The position numbers and the translations under genes were made by a program. From Entomortierella parvispora (taxonomy: Eukaryota; Mortierellomycota; Mortierellomycetes; Mortierellales; Mortierellaceae): DNA of 64,000 nucleotides. The DNA is taken from NCBI GenBank assembly GCA_963573315.1, contig OY752147.1:434001-498000 (forward strand), written 5' to 3'. The notes beneath the pieces are model-generated. The model saw only the letters and a list, made by a program, of their open reading frames with translations, had not been told where the DNA came from and searched no databases. This document shows, in pieces, positions 32,525 to 47,247 of this stretch (positions are counted from its first letter, which is position 1; every line of letters begins with the position of its first letter).

Positions 32525-33075
32525 CGCATCTGCACCCGTTAGACGACACACACACTCGAGCAAAAAACAAAAAAATAAAAAACGCGTGGCCACTGCATCC
32601 GTCCAGCCATCGCTTGCAAAAATCAAATCCCCTTGCTCGGCGTTTGAAAGTAGAGCAGTCACTCACTGTTCTGCAGATATAAAAGCAGCGCGTTTGCGCT
32701 CCTTTTTCTCCTTCCTCTTTTGTTCTTTCTCAAACCCAGACCGTGACATCCAATTCACCCATCTATTCATCCGCTCATCTCCCTCCTCCTTCCTCCTCCT
32801 CGAGCCTGATCCCACTGCTCCCCTGCCTCTCCTCCCTTCACTTCCCTCCCTTCCCCACTCTCTCTTCTTCCTGCTTTGAGCCCCTTCACCCTATTTTGTC
32901 CTCTTCCTGCACCTGAAGGCCCTTTTTGTCCCGTCCCCCAAGCATCGCATCCAAAGACCGCCTGAATCAAACCTAGACAACTTGTGCACAGTCACACTCT
33001 CGCTCCTCTCTCTTTTTCTTCTCTCCACCCCCTGCAGACACAAGAACACGGACCGACACAAGACTCAGCACAATC
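32525..33075. other. Intergenic region with CT-rich leader
   Basis: 551 bases between two genes on the same strand. AAAAAACAAAAAAATAAAAAA at 32562-32582 may mark 3' processing of the upstream gene; a TATAAAAGC at 32679 and long CT-rich tracts lead to the next start. No gene seen. Confidence 0.45.
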
Positions 33076-34714
33076 ATGAATCGAAGCGGGAGAGGGCCCG
33101 GAGGGTATAATAATAACTCTGGTCAAGGAAACAACACGAGGATCATCTCCATTCCCGCACCTACATCTGCCACCAGCGCCAATGGCTTGGCCCTCACTTT
33201 CATCCAAGACCTCAGGCCCAACATGCGTGCCTTTAACCTCGAGTGTATTCTATTAGACAAAGGTACGTTGACACAAAAGAAGAAGAGAGCACGACCCAGA
33301 GAACAAAAAAAAAAAAAACAAAAGAGAACAATCACTTATTATTTCGTTTGTTTTGAACTTGCAGCCGCCGAACCAAGGAGGACGTTAGATCAGCAACTGC
33401 TGACTACTTTTCTCGTGGCCGACAAGACTGGAAGTATTGTCTTGATCATCTGGGGCGAAGAGGGACAACTCTTGCGTAGTGGCGACATTGTGCGCCTTCA
33501 AGGAGGGTAAGATCGCTGAAAGAAAATAACGGAACAGATGCGGATCACGTTCGAGATTTTTTTTTGAGAGGTCATCATTGCCACCAAGATCCACCCATGG
33601 TGTACTGACTCGATTTCAATTACTTTTGGATGGCCCAATCTTTAGAGAGGCTAAACTGTTCAAGGGACGGATTCAATTATCGACCTCCAAACACGGAAAG
33701 TACAAGCGGATAGGAGAAGATACGATACAGTTTAGCGAAGCACCCAACTGGAGTGAGTTTGACTGGATACCCGATCCCAGTATGCCGAACATGATGGTAA
33801 GTGTTGATTGTCATGTTGTCTTGCTTCTTTTCATATTCACATTCCATAGTCATCCCCCACTCTTTTTTTTATCCCCTGCCTTTCTCCTTGTGGACATCTT
33901 TTCGAAGATCTGGCGTTGCGTGTTTTTTTTCTCTCTTTTATTCACAATCTGTTGATTTCTTGTCCTCACCTCGTTTTTCAATGGATCGTCATAGATGCCC
34001 AAACTTCCAGCCGGCAAGATGGGAGGACCGCCTGGTGGCTTTCAACAGATGCCCGTTGGACCAAACATGCAGCAGCAACAACATCAACAAAGAAATATGC
34101 AAGGCAGTAATCAACCCGCAATCAATCCAGCGTTCCGTGGCAATCATATCCACAACAATCCTAACATCAACAACAACATTAATGGCAACGTCAACAATGG
34201 CCATGGCCTCAACGGCAGTAACGCCAACAATAGCGGCATGGGTAGAAATCAGGGCGGACCTGGACAAGGTGGACCTGTAGGACAAGCAGGACCGATGGGG
34301 CCCATGGGACCGATGATGCCACAACAAGGAGGGCCGAAGCAACAAATGCCGCATGGGGGACCTAATAGCAATAATAACAACATGGGTCATGGACCTGGGT
34401 CTGGACCGGGATCAGGGCCTGGGGGACACCGTCAACACCATGGAGGCTCATTTCCACAACAGCAACAGCAATCACAACAGCAAGGGGGTGGACATGCACC
34501 AGGGCCACCGAACATGCGAAAGGGCAAGAGTCGGCACAAGGATCTCGATGCTCCTGATGTGTACCCTAGTCCACGGACAGGATTCACAAACAGCCAAGAT
34601 GAATTCCAAAGAGACATGAAAATAGTGCAGGGCGACGGCGTTGGTCTGGGCGTATTTGGTGGTTCAGGCGGAGGAGGACATCAACGCAAGAAACCAAAGA
34701 TGGAGGATTCATGA
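33076..34714 (+). CDS. SOSS-B/NABP-type single-stranded DNA-binding OB-fold protein
   Basis: Exons 33076-33262, 33365-33506, 33646-33796 and 33995-34714 encode 399 residues; all phases agree. Residues about 35-155 form an OB fold like human SOSS-B1/B2 (hSSB): FIQDLRPNMRAFNLECILL, FLVADKTGSIVLIIWGEEG, LLRSGDIVRLQGG, LFKGRIQLSTSKHGKYKRIGE, then FSEAPNWSEF. In animals these proteins bind ssDNA and, with INTS3, promote double-strand break repair. The tail is Asn/Gly/Gln/Met-rich (NINNNINGNVNNGHG, QQGGPKQQM, QQQQQSQQQ), followed by a basic KGKSRHKD and a C-terminal RKKPKMEDS that may be a nuclear signal. The third intron (198 bases) is T-rich. The repair role is inferred by family. Confidence 0.88.
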
Positions 34715-35632
34715 TGATGGCCCCCAACTCCAATGGACTGGCCTTTAATAAACATGCATTCAAAAACTCGAAGAGTGGAAGAAAAGGAAGGAATGAAGGA
34801 GATTAGTTGAATGAATTGAAGGAAGACCAAACATCTCCTGTTTGTGCTTTATTTTCGCGGCGAAGCAAGCGAGGCCGTTTTCTGTTCTTTCTTGTCTTCC
34901 TCTTCTTGTCTGTCTTTCAACACACACACTCACTCATATACGCTCTCTGTTCTCTCACTCTCCTTCTCTCTTTCCCTCTCTCTCACTCGCTCTGCTCTTT
35001 CATACTCTCATCCTTCTGCCACACCACGCGCATCTGTTCCCATTCATCTCGTTCATCTCGTCTGTGACAACCCATCACGCGTTGTGTGTGCCTGTGTGTG
35101 TATGCGTGCGTGCGTGCGTGTGCGAACCCGTGTCCTTGTCCCTCCTTCCTTGCGTGTCGGCCTTCGTCCTTGCTTCCTTCCTTCCTTCCTTTCTCCTCTC
35201 TGCCTGTTCTGCCTGTTCTGCCAGTCAAGAGGTCTCCGTCCCTCCCGTATTGTCCCCCCCTTGCTCCAACCAATTCGCGCGCCTCGAATCCGATTTGACT
35301 GGCCCTTGTGCCCCTGAGCCTCGACTCTTTCTCTTCCCTCTCTTTTTTTCCCCTCTTTTTTTTTTTCTTTTCTTTTCTCCCTTTTGCTCGGTCAGTCTCC
35401 CTTTGTCCTTTATTCTTTTTTCTTCCACTCTCTCTCTGCCAGTTCCTGCCAGGAACCACCTCAACCCAATCAATCTGCTGAGCGATAAAAAAAGCTGAGC
35501 AAGCCGACCCGTCCTCTCTTTCTGTCTTTGTTGACCAGCAAAGGGAAACACACACACCTCTGATACCCGCGGACTTTTTTCTGTCCCAACCCACTCGCAT
35601 CTGTACAACACCACCAAAAAAAAAAAAGAAAC
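34715..35632. other. Long pyrimidine-rich region upstream of the coiled-coil gene
   Basis: About 900 bases, overwhelmingly CT-rich on the plus strand, with microsatellite patches (CACACACACTCACTC near 34921, TGCGTGCGTGCGTGTGCG near 35103-35120, CTTCCTTCCTTCC near 35173-35191). Open frames on both strands here only translate this composition (Leu/Ser/Phe on plus, Arg/Glu/Lys on minus). It probably holds the promoter and 5' leader. Confidence 0.5.
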
Positions 35633-38600
35633 ATGGACATGGACGATCCCTCGGAGGGCTGCTATTGCGTCCAGGCCCAGGCCTGCCCACACTGGATCAC
35701 ATCTAAAATGGACGATCGACTCTCCTCGGCCAAGGCTCATTCCCACCAACGGACAAAAACCTTTGGTATGTGAGATTTGAAAGGGAAGGAAAAGATCTAG
35801 CAAAAAAACTGTTGGTTTGATCCTTGTTCTTTGTTGTTTGGCTCAGGAGGGAGCCTATGACATGCACTTCGGACGAAACGGACGGACGGACGGACCCCCT
35901 CTCAATCTAACAACAATTTCTTGTGCACTTACTGCTTACCTGAACTCTTAGAACAAGAGCGTCTGGAGGATCAACGGCCCATCGTCAGCGAGCTTCAACG
36001 CGAGGTACGGATGAACACCATCGTGATCCTCTTGAAAGAAAATCAAAGACATGAGAAAGAGAGAGAGAGAAGAAGAGAATGAAGGGAGAGAACGAGAGAG
36101 CAGTAGACGACGGACGACACGGCGACTCTTCAGGTCTTTTGTCCGCAGCCAAAAAAAAAAAAGCAAAAAAAAGATGGCTTCTTGAAGAACTCTCACGGAA
36201 AAAGAAGAGCGAATTAGTGGGACGATCGAGAGTTTTGAGAGTGAAAAGATGAAGGCGGAACGTGAGTGAGAGGATCAGACCAACTCGATGAGATAGATGA
36301 TGATTTGGGCTCAACTTCCCTCCCAGGTCCTTGCCTGCTCTTGTTTTTTTTTCCCTCTTTATTTCTGCCTATCTCTTTGTCCCATCTGGTCGCCCAACTC
36401 TTTTTTTTTTCTGTGCAAGGCGTGAGTGCATCATCCATGAGCTCATCCACCCCGTGGGAGAGAAACAAACAAATGGACAAAGGGCGGGAGCAAGGGAATG
36501 AGAGAGAACGAGAGGAGAGACAGAGAGAGACGACAAAAAAAACCACAGTAAAGAGGGACAGTGACATAGATGACGCGTGCTTTACAAACTCAGTAGCACG
36601 TTGTCCTGTGGACGTTACCTGACCTGACCGCCACACTTGACTCACCATCGCTGTGTTGTTTACTTTCTCCCTCACTTTTTTTTTCTTGGCAACAAACAAA
36701 AAAAAAACACGCACTACAGCTTCGGGCGGCGATGGAGGAAATTGAAAAACTGGCTCAAATGAGTCGAGATCTCGCCAAGATCAACCAGGAATTGGAGGAG
36801 TCGCGTCTTCTAGCCATCAGTGACCAGAACCGAACATCGAAACGACTCTTGCTCATGTCCAGTCAACTCGAATATACGGAACAAAAAGTTGTAACCCTGA
36901 CCAAGGAATTGGATGAGCATAACAGAGATGCGAACCAACTCCGGATAGAACGCATGCGGCGGGAAACATTGCAGCAGCGGGAAGATGCGGGTCGACTTAG
37001 GATAGATACATTGGAAGATGAGCTCGAGGAATGCCAGAGATCTGAACGTTCTCTACAACAAAAACTGTCTACACTTCAAGGCAAATTCGAGACCCTGACT
37101 AAACGGCACGAGAATCTCAAGCGTCAGCAACAGGAGCTAGAACTGGCCAGGGAGAGTAAAGAGGCTCTGGCATGGCTGAAAGAGACCACGGATCGACTTT
37201 GCTCTCCTCCTAATGGTGGTCTAGGGATCGGACCCTCCTCCTCACAGGATCGGAGTTTCCAGGGCTCAAGTGCGCACAGTCTGCATCAATCCTCGCCCTC
37301 GTCCTCGCCGCCATACCCTTCTTCCTTGATTGATCCGCCGCTAGCGGCCCAAAATCAACTCATCTCGCTTATCAAGGAGCTTGCGACCGCCAATTCGACC
37401 TTGCGTTCAGAGCTGGGTGAATATCGAGATCTACTTCAGGACTCTCGGAACGAGGTCTTGACGTTACGGACACAGGTCGAGGACTACGAGCAAGGACATG
37501 TCTTTGAGGATTGTTGTGGAAGCCGCATCGATGATACCGCCTCGGACAGTCTTTATACTTCCAAGAGTGCTTGGAGTCATCTAGATATCGCTGGGGGTGG
37601 TCTAGATGCTGTGAGTCATATCGGCACACTAGGATCCGCTCCTGGATCCCCACCGCCGTTCATGACAGCCCCATCGAGGCATCATCACCACATCCACCGT
37701 CACTACCATGGATCAGTCATCAGAGGCAATGTCTTTGGAGAACTTGAGCGTCTTTACAGTCAGGGTAGTCAAGGGTCGAATCACACACACAGGCCATCAA
37801 AGCGTCGGACAAGCCAGGAACATGATCGATCAAGACGTTCAGGAACACCCAACACCACGACTGGCTCCTCCTCTGTTTCCCGGAAAGGGTCCACGCCAAT
37901 GATGAACTTGTCACGTTCACCTCCAAACCCGACACCGTCCAAGCTTCGGGACCAATATGATCCTACAGACTCTCCAGTATCGAGCATGGACAAGAGTCGC
38001 CGCTCTTATTATTCGGATCAGGATGTGAGAGACTCGAGTGAGGAATCGGAACGGGACCCTGCTGTGAACCCAGGCTTCTCGTTCCATGATGGACACTTGA
38101 GAGTGGATAGCGATGGTTCTACTAAACAGACGCGTTTTGTACCAGTAAGTCTTGAAGTACCAAAAGTTTGGATGGCAATAGTTGATAATTGATGTTTACT
38201 GATACGGTCCATGCCTTCCATGGATTTAGAAGGACAACACAGACTCTGCAGTGCTAGCACCGATCTCCTCCTCAACCCCACCTCAACTCTCGGCTGCACT
38301 TCTTCCATCTGCACCTATGGACGAAACACTGCTCAAAACAGAAACAGAAAACCCGTCTGCACCTACGACGGAGATTCAGCCAACTCCAGAGATTATAGAG
38401 GTACCGCTCAAGAACCGGGCGAGCTCCATTTCCTTGTTATCAGCAGAACTGCAAAAGGCCACCCGGACCGAGAACAAAGAGAATGGACTGCTACCACGGT
38501 ACCCTGTTGAGGGACCCGCCTCGCATCCGCTCGACGTTCACCGACCAGGTTCCAATTCCGTGTTGGAACAGGATGAAACCGTACAGGGACACGTTCGCGA

Positions 38601-41600
38601 TTCAACAACCAGCACTACCCCGACTACGACGACAAACACTGCTTCTGCTGGTTTTTTCAGGAGCAACAAGAGTCGATTTATGCAACATGAAAAGGCGGCC
38701 TCGGATCAAGGATGGCGCCAACGTCGTCGACTTTCAGAACCTTTGCATCATTTGCCCAGCTCGAATTCAATCACGGCCAAGAAGAGTCGACCGGGTTCCA
38801 TCTACAGCCTGAGAAAGCCTCGACCCAGATTGGAGTCTTCCGAGACCAACCATCAGTTGCATCATTCGTCTTTGGGCTATTATCATCCGGGGCATGGTCA
38901 TGGTCATTTCGCGAGTGGCAGTGTTGGATGTTTACCAGAACTGCAACGATGCAAGAGTGCAGAGATGGTGGAGCAGATCATTTCGGAGCGTCGCCATCGG
39001 ATGATGGAGGCTTGGCGAGTGGGTGTCGTGGCTGCAGCGGTAACACAACAGCAGTCGATCCATTCCGTAGTGGCATTTGGAGATCATTCGACGACCAACA
39101 TTGCGGCCAAGGATACGGACAGTATCAGTATCCGATCCCGAGCCTCTAGAGCTTCCAGAAGGACAAAGTCGGGCGGTCGCAAGGTTCAACAGGAACCCAC
39201 GCTGGCCACCATCGATGCTGCTCTCCCGATCCAAGAGTCTGCGACCATGATGACGACGACGACCAGCAGTGTTAGCAAGGATACGTTGACGGAACTTGTT
39301 GCTGAAAGCGAGATCAAGAAGGGATCGTCGGACAAGGATGAGACATTCCAACCTACTTCACCTCATCGAGAGGCGACGCTCCAGGAAGGCGAAAAGACAC
39401 CGACCTTTGGAGCCAAAAAGGCAAAGACCCCTAAGGCTGGAAAGCGAATGAGCGTTCGGTCCAGGAAATCTGTCCGATCTTCAGTCTTGTATTCTCCCAT
39501 GCAGAGATCCCCACAACAGAGTGGTGGTGCCCGCGACCGACGATTCCCATCCGAGGCCAGCACTGCCTCTGAAGCTTTTTCGAACCGCCGATTGGATCAG
39601 GAGCATAGCCCATACCAGTTGCTGCATACACTCTCGACCGATCTTTTGGAGCGTTTGGCTCGCTCAGATACTCGCGAGTTGAACCGAAGACTGAAGAGAA
39701 CCTTTGATATCCAAGCCCTTTCACAAATGTCCAACTCTGTGATCGAGAATGTGCTTACGGACGTGAATAATCTTGGAGAACGGTTCAGATGGGTCGAAGC
39801 TCAAGTCGCCAGCCCCATGGACGAAATGCTTTTCGGACAAAACAGTTTGGGAGGACCCAAGGTCAGTCTTTCAGGTGCCGAGATGGAGAATGCTCTTGCA
39901 GACTCGGATATTGGACTTGAGGACCGTGAGAAGGGTCAGCTTGAGGGTTTGTCGGACGATGAAGAGACAGACAGCGAGGCCTCCATGGATTCGGACTGGG
40001 GTTTCTCGGTCGAGGAGTTCTTCCCCTTGGCTCATGTTGTTCAAGAGATGCTCTCAGAGATTGGAAAGCTTAGGATGACCATCAACGAGTTGCAGCTCAG
40101 CTATGTCCAAAAGGTGGAGCAGGATCGTATAAAGGCCGAAAAGGACTTCATGGATGGAGACTCTGTTGACGAAGGCGGCTATGATAGCGATGACGAGAAG
40201 GAGGACGGTCATTTCGATAATCACCAACAACAACATCATAACCATCATCGCCAGCAACATCTTCATGAGAGAATGGAGAAAGAAAAGAAAGCAACTGCTG
40301 CGACGGCTGCAGCCGCAGCTCAACATCAGAAGACTGTCTTGGGCATGTTGGACCGGCCGCGTATCTTGGGCGCTGCCTCTACAGGCGTGTCAGGATTCTT
40401 TAACAAGGTCTTTGGAGGCAGTGAAAAGGCGGCAGCACGATCCGAGGATGCCAAGGCTGATTCAGCAGCAGAAAAGGACAAGGATACCAACAAGACTGTA
40501 CTCACTAGAAGCAAGTCTGGTGTAGTGATAGCAGAGACATCCCGTATCTTTGCTCAATCTGCCTGGCTGTCGTCTCCCAGAGATACGAAAACACCAAAAC
40601 GCGCCAGCACTTTAGAGAGCGGTGGCATTTCAGAGGTCAAGGAGTCGGTCACCTCTGCTTTGACTTTTGGACCTTCCAAACTGTCGGCCACCACGTCCTT
40701 GACAGCCATGGCAGTCAAGTCTCCGGCTCGATCCAGTACCATTGCTGTTGGCAGTGCTACGGTGTCAAGGATTGGGGCCATGGATATTCGGTTTGGATCA
40801 GGAGTTCGTCAAACGGATAGCTCTGTCAGTTCGACAACAACGACGGCGCAGGGGCTGCTTTCGAGATCTTTGCCCCAAAGTGCGACCTTTATGACCCGAC
40901 CTTTGGAGGATGAACTGGCCGAGGCTGGTTCAACGACGATCATGGAAGATGCCATTAGTAGGACGAGTCTTGCTCCTGCTTCTCTCAAGAGTTTGTCGTC
41001 GTTGCCAGAGGATCGTGTCTCAGATCCCCAGACACCTCCTGTCAACACGAGCGACGCTGCTGCAGGCTCGTCGTCATCCCAGACACCCTACCAACCAAGC
41101 AATGGTATCAGTATGAGCAAAACCCCTCGATCCATGGGCATCTCTACCAGGACCAGTGGACCTGCTTTGAATGTTGTAACGAAACACGATGTCTTCCAGG
41201 AACATTGGCCCTCCTCCCTAGCCTCTTCTCTCTCGGCGACGATTTCCAGCACCACTCTAAGTGAAAAACGACTCAGCAGCAATAGCAAGGAGACTGCGCT
41301 GAGCGCAGAACCGAACGGCAGAAAGAACAACCGCGCACCTTCCATGGAGTCTCATTCTTCAGCGTCGACTGGCGGCGAGGTGGCAGTGTCGAGTCTGGCC
41401 TCAAGATTGGGCGTCATTACTGGAGGAGTTGGTTCTGCCAAGCCAACGCTGATCAGTCGATCGACTTTGGCTGTGGCAACACCTTCCACGTCCACTGTTT
41501 CTTCTCCCATGTCGGCGACCTCTTGGTTTGATACTCGCAGATCCTCTGGCGGTCTCGCGCCTGATTTGCAATCCTCGACAGAGACTGGACACTATGATGG

Positions 41601-42738
41601 ATCCTTGTCATCGGTCCAGGATGTCAGGAGCACGATCCATGGTGCTGGTGCAAGTGGTGACCAGGCGGTAACTGCTTCGTTAATGGTCACGGCAACAGCA
41701 ACAACACGCAAGGCCCGGGCATTGACATCCTTCCATGCGAGTGCAGCCAATGGAGGATCCACTGAATCTGCGGCGACACGTAGTTTGGGAAGAGCGGCCG
41801 GTCGGGAATCTGCATTGGCGTTCTTGCGTGGAGAAGGACAAGCGACGGCTAGCTCCCTCCTGGGATCGTTCTTTCAACAGCCAGACAACCATAACAACAA
41901 CAACAGCAACAACAGCAATAATAATAATGGCACAATCAGCGCGAGCGATAGACTGCGATCTTCGATCCTGAAGGGAAAGACACCGATCTATGATAGTCAA
42001 CCCAACAGCACAAAGGCGAGCTTTGAAATCCTGAACAAGGACGGCTATGATGACCTTGAGGAGGGTGAATACAGAGCCGCGGAAGCAGAAAAGGACTATG
42101 ACCCGCAACAACAGCTCCATACCCAGGCAGGGATAATGAGCAGCTCTCGGTCCGATACCAGTCTACTACAAGCAACCCTATCGTCGACCACCGCGACTGC
42201 TCCTTCTACACCTTTACTCATGAGAGTCGCGGGAGCTCCTAACACGCCCACGACACCTACGACTTCCATCACGCAACGGAACGCACCGACCAGTAGCACG
42301 GCTGTCGCGTACGTGGTAGCCGTGCCAGATCATGAAGAAGGAGGATCTGGCAGTGGATCTGGTGCTGGCAGCAACCGATTGAGACGCGCAGTGTTTGATA
42401 GGGACCTGATCAAGGCCTCTCAGAAACGGATCCTGGCCCAAGTGCCTCACCATAACCCGAACGTACCCCAGAATCCCTCTGTGACAAGCGAATCTTTGGT
42501 GCCTGGAGCCGCTGGTGGTGGTGGTGGTAGTGGCAGTAGCAGTATTAGTAGTCAAACCCAACGACCCTTTGAACCGCAGGCGAAACCAAGGAGAGCGAGG
42601 GCATTGTCGGTGGATAGTTCACAGTCTGTCGAGCCCCTCAAGGCGACCGAGATCATGGACATTTGGCGGGTGGGCGCTGGTGTCAGTCGAGACATTTGGA
42701 GAGGGTTGATCAAGAAGGTCGACGGAAGAGAGGCGTAA
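35633..42738 (+). CDS. Very large coiled-coil protein of unknown function
   Basis: Exons 35633-35765, 35952-36004, 36720-38144 and 38230-42738 give 2039 residues with consistent phases. The second intron is 715 bases, the longest modelled in the window. Near the N-terminus two Cys/His pairs (CYCVQAQACPHW) precede a long coiled coil (about 50-205: MEEIEKLAQMSRDLAKINQEL onward) and a second one (about 265-305, QNQLISLIKELATANSTLRSEL). The rest is Ser/Thr-rich and largely disordered, with basic patches (KRMSVRSRKSVRSS). One conserved-looking helical block lies at about 1005-1065 (LSTDLLERLARSDTREL, QMSNSVIENVL), and another at about 1130-1165 (EEFFPLAHVVQEML). The C-terminus ends IMDIWRVGAGVSRDIWRGL. 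I do not recognise the family; a cytoskeletal or polarity scaffold would fit the architecture, as inference. Confidence 0.75.
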
Positions 42739-43091
42739 TCTCTCGTCCTTTTCTTTCCTCTTGTCCTCATTCCCTGACACTCACAAAGCATTTGTCCCAT
42801 ATACCTTGTAAGCTTAGATAACTATATAAAAAGTTGTGTGTTTTTACTTTACAGGTGGCTTTTTTGGTTCATTTTTTTTTTCATTGTTCTTTGATGGGAT
42901 ATGAAATGGATGGAGAACTGTCAAGAAAGATGGATGGGTCCCTTCTTAATGGTTGGTGAGCCAAGGGTGAGGTGAATGATGCGGGAAGGGGAAGTGGGTT
43001 TGGAGGGGTGGGTAACTGCAGGGAGTGCCTCGGGAATAAATAGTGGTTTTGCTTCCTTCTCTCTTTTTTTTTTTTTTTTGCATGCTTGATT
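42739..43091. other. Convergent 3' region
   Basis: 353 bases between convergently read genes. It contains CTATATAAAAAG at 42820, a T run at 42869-42882 and a T17 run at 43063-43079 (A-rich on the MAP kinase strand). No gene seen. Confidence 0.45.
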
Positions 43092-45180
<2,089 letters not shown>

Positions 45181-46296
45181 TTCAGAGATGGTATCGCTCA
45201 GCCGCTTTGTGATTCGCGAGAGAATGATGGGCAGGTGGGGGGGAGAGGGAGAGCAAGACGGATGGGAAGGGAGGAAGAGGAGCGAGGACTGTGAGGGGAT
45301 GCAAGAGGAGATGGAGGAGAAAAGAGAGGAAAGGGAAAAAGAAGGGAAAAGAAGGGAAGCAAAGAACAAAAGAAAGAAAAAGAAAGAAAGAAAGAAAGAA
45401 AGGGGGTTGGGGTCCCTCCTGTCTTGTTGCAACTGAAAACTGGGTTGGATGCAGGCAAGGATGGCCTCGTTTTCTCTACTCGAGTCTTGTCCTGGTTCGA
45501 TTCGATTAGATTCGATTCGATCTGACTGGAGTCGAGTCGAGTGGATGCTTTCGCCCTTTGTCCACCATCCCGTTGTTGAAGTGGCATTAATTCTCTTCAG
45601 CAGAGAGAGAGGCATCCAGCAACGGCAACGGCAACGGCAAAGGCAAAGGCAAAAGAGAAAAAGAAAAAAGAAATGAACGAGGGTGGGTACCGTCGAAGGA
45701 GTATCACCGCAGAGCAGCGCAAATGTTACAAAGATAGGTTTGATTTTCATACTTGCACTCGTAATGAAATGACTTTCCGCAATAATAATTTGGGGCCTCA
45801 CCCACTCGCCTTTGCACGTCCACGTCCCCAGGCCACAATTGACGGTGGAATAGAGCACTCTACAGTAGCGGATCTTTCTTACTTTCTTGCTTTCTTCTTG
45901 CTTTCTTGCTTTTGATCCTGATCCTACTGTAGATCTGTAGGGACATGGGAACCAAGGAGAGGGTGCGTGGGAGCAAGAGTGTCAACAAGGAGGCAAGGGA
46001 GAGTGAGTATCCCCGAGGAGGCGAGGATGGATGCCTTCTCTCTCTCTCATTCTCTCCTCTCGTCTCTCTCCTCTCTCTTTACCCTGCCCTGTGCTCCTCT
46101 TTCTCTTGTTCTCTTGCTCTTGTTCCTCTCTCTGTCCCACCTTGTTTCGAGCCATCCACTGGGATCAAGGGGCTGTCCTGAAACGCGGCTTTTTTTCTTT
46201 TTTTTTGTCCTCTCGTCTTTCTAGTTTCCGCCTGTATAATAGTCTACTCCTCTCTTCGCACTGATCTGCTCTAGCTTCAGCTCATCAACCCGTGCA
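45181..46296. promoter_or_regulatory. Divergent promoter region of MAP kinase and UPF0598 genes
   Basis: 1.1 kb between two divergent starts. The MAP kinase side is strongly purine-rich on the plus strand (a CT-rich leader for that gene), with an (AAAG)n microsatellite near 45373-45402 and repeated GATTCGATTCGA and GTCGAGTCGAG phrases near 45496-45541. A CAACGG/CAAAGG repeat (45618-45652) follows. The UPF0598 side is CT-rich. No gene seen. Confidence 0.5.
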
Positions 46297-47124
46297 ATGC
46301 TGTTGTCGCGCTCTCTGACTGCCGCTGCTGCTCACTCTGCTGCTGCATCTGCATCTGCATCCGTGCTCACGAACTATCGCTCACGGTCATTATTCACATT
46401 CAGGTCCAGCTGCCCATCGCTCATGCCCAATCGCTCCATGTTTGACCGTGGAATCAAACCTTCCCCAGAGGTCCTAGAAACCATCATGGCCAAAAAGATC
46501 CGTCCTTACTTTTATTATGTGGATATCCACGGCCAGGTTTTTCTGCAAGACACCCATCCAAAAGATTTGACCTCGTGCTTCAAGGACGTTCGCTTTCTCG
46601 ACTTTTTTGTGCCCCGTGTCCGTCCCAACACGACGCCCTTCTTTCCAGAATACCCATGGCAGAGTCCCTGTGGCAAGGAACTCAACTTTGTCGAAGCCGA
46701 AGATACCCCTATCGTGTTTCATTCGCTGATCCAAGGTGAGCAAGCACATGCAGAGGTTTGGCTCAACCCTGCAGCCGTTTCTTGTTGTGTTTTGGACAAC
46801 ACCTCTCTCTCTCTGCTATTCTCCATGCGGTCAAATATTAACGTCATCCATCGTTTCTCTGTCATTGTAGACCAACTGCGATGGGCTGGAACTAAACAAA
46901 TCGAGTTCAAGCCAGACCAACTCTGCATTTCCTCTTCTACTGGTCGAATCTATCATCCTCTTCCATCGCCTTTTGAACGTCCAGACAATTCTACTGCTCC
47001 ACCTCATGTATATACCCACGGATTGATCAAGTCGTCTTTGGTCCTAACCGAGTTGGTAAATGGTCTTAGTCATGATACCTTCCAATGGCGGGGTCAGACC
47101 TTTCCACTGCTGCAATTGCCGTAA
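46297..47124 (+). CDS. UPF0598 family protein (C8orf82-like), probable mitochondrial
   Basis: Exons 46297-46735 and 46871-47124 encode 230 residues. The 135-base intron (GTGAGC...TGTAG) is stop-free and a multiple of three, so the unspliced frame also stays open. Removing it joins FHSLIQ to DQLRWAGTKQIEF, which restores the family pattern. Conserved parts: IRPYFYYVDIHGQVFLQDT, TSCFKDVRFLDFFVPRVRPN, FPWQSPCGKE-like PWQSPCGKELNFVEAEDTPIVFH, GRIYHPLP, GLIKSSL, and WRGQTFPL. The family is conserved from fungi to humans with no settled function. The Ala/Ser/Arg-rich N-terminus (LSRSLTAAAAHSAAASASAS) looks like a mitochondrial presequence. Confidence 0.88.
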   Translation: MLLSRSLTAAAAHSAAASASASVLTNYRSRSLFTFRSSCPSLMPNRSMFDRGIKPSPEVLETIMAKKIRPYFYYVDIHGQVFLQDTHPKDLTSCFKDVRFLDFFVPRVRPNTTPFFPEYPWQSPCGKELNFVEAEDTPIVFHSLIQGEQAHAEVWLNPAAVSCCVLDNTSLSLLFSMRSNINVIHRFSVIVDQLRWAGTKQIEFKPDQLCISSSTGRIYHPLPSPFERPDNSTAPPHVYTHGLIKSSLVLTELVNGLSHDTFQWRGQTFPLLQLP

Positions 47125-47247
47125 AGCGGCTGTAAGAAAATGACTTTTTTTTTAATAAACAATATTGTACAGGTTGGGGTGAGTTGTGGCATCTTAGACA
47201 TTGGTCTAGAAAGCACACGAGACATAAGGTCAGTTTAACAAAGTATA

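Noticed and set aside
34842-35690. Long open frames on both strands (218 codons plus, 235 codons minus) upstream of the coiled-coil gene
   Set aside because: They only translate a CT-rich/GA-rich tract (runs of Leu, Ser, Phe or Arg, Glu, Lys) and overlap each other; this is leader or promoter DNA.
38251-42738. Independent 1495-codon gene
   Set aside because: A GTAAGT donor at 38145 and TTTAG acceptor at 38229 join it in phase to the coiled-coil exons, and its first codon is not ATG.
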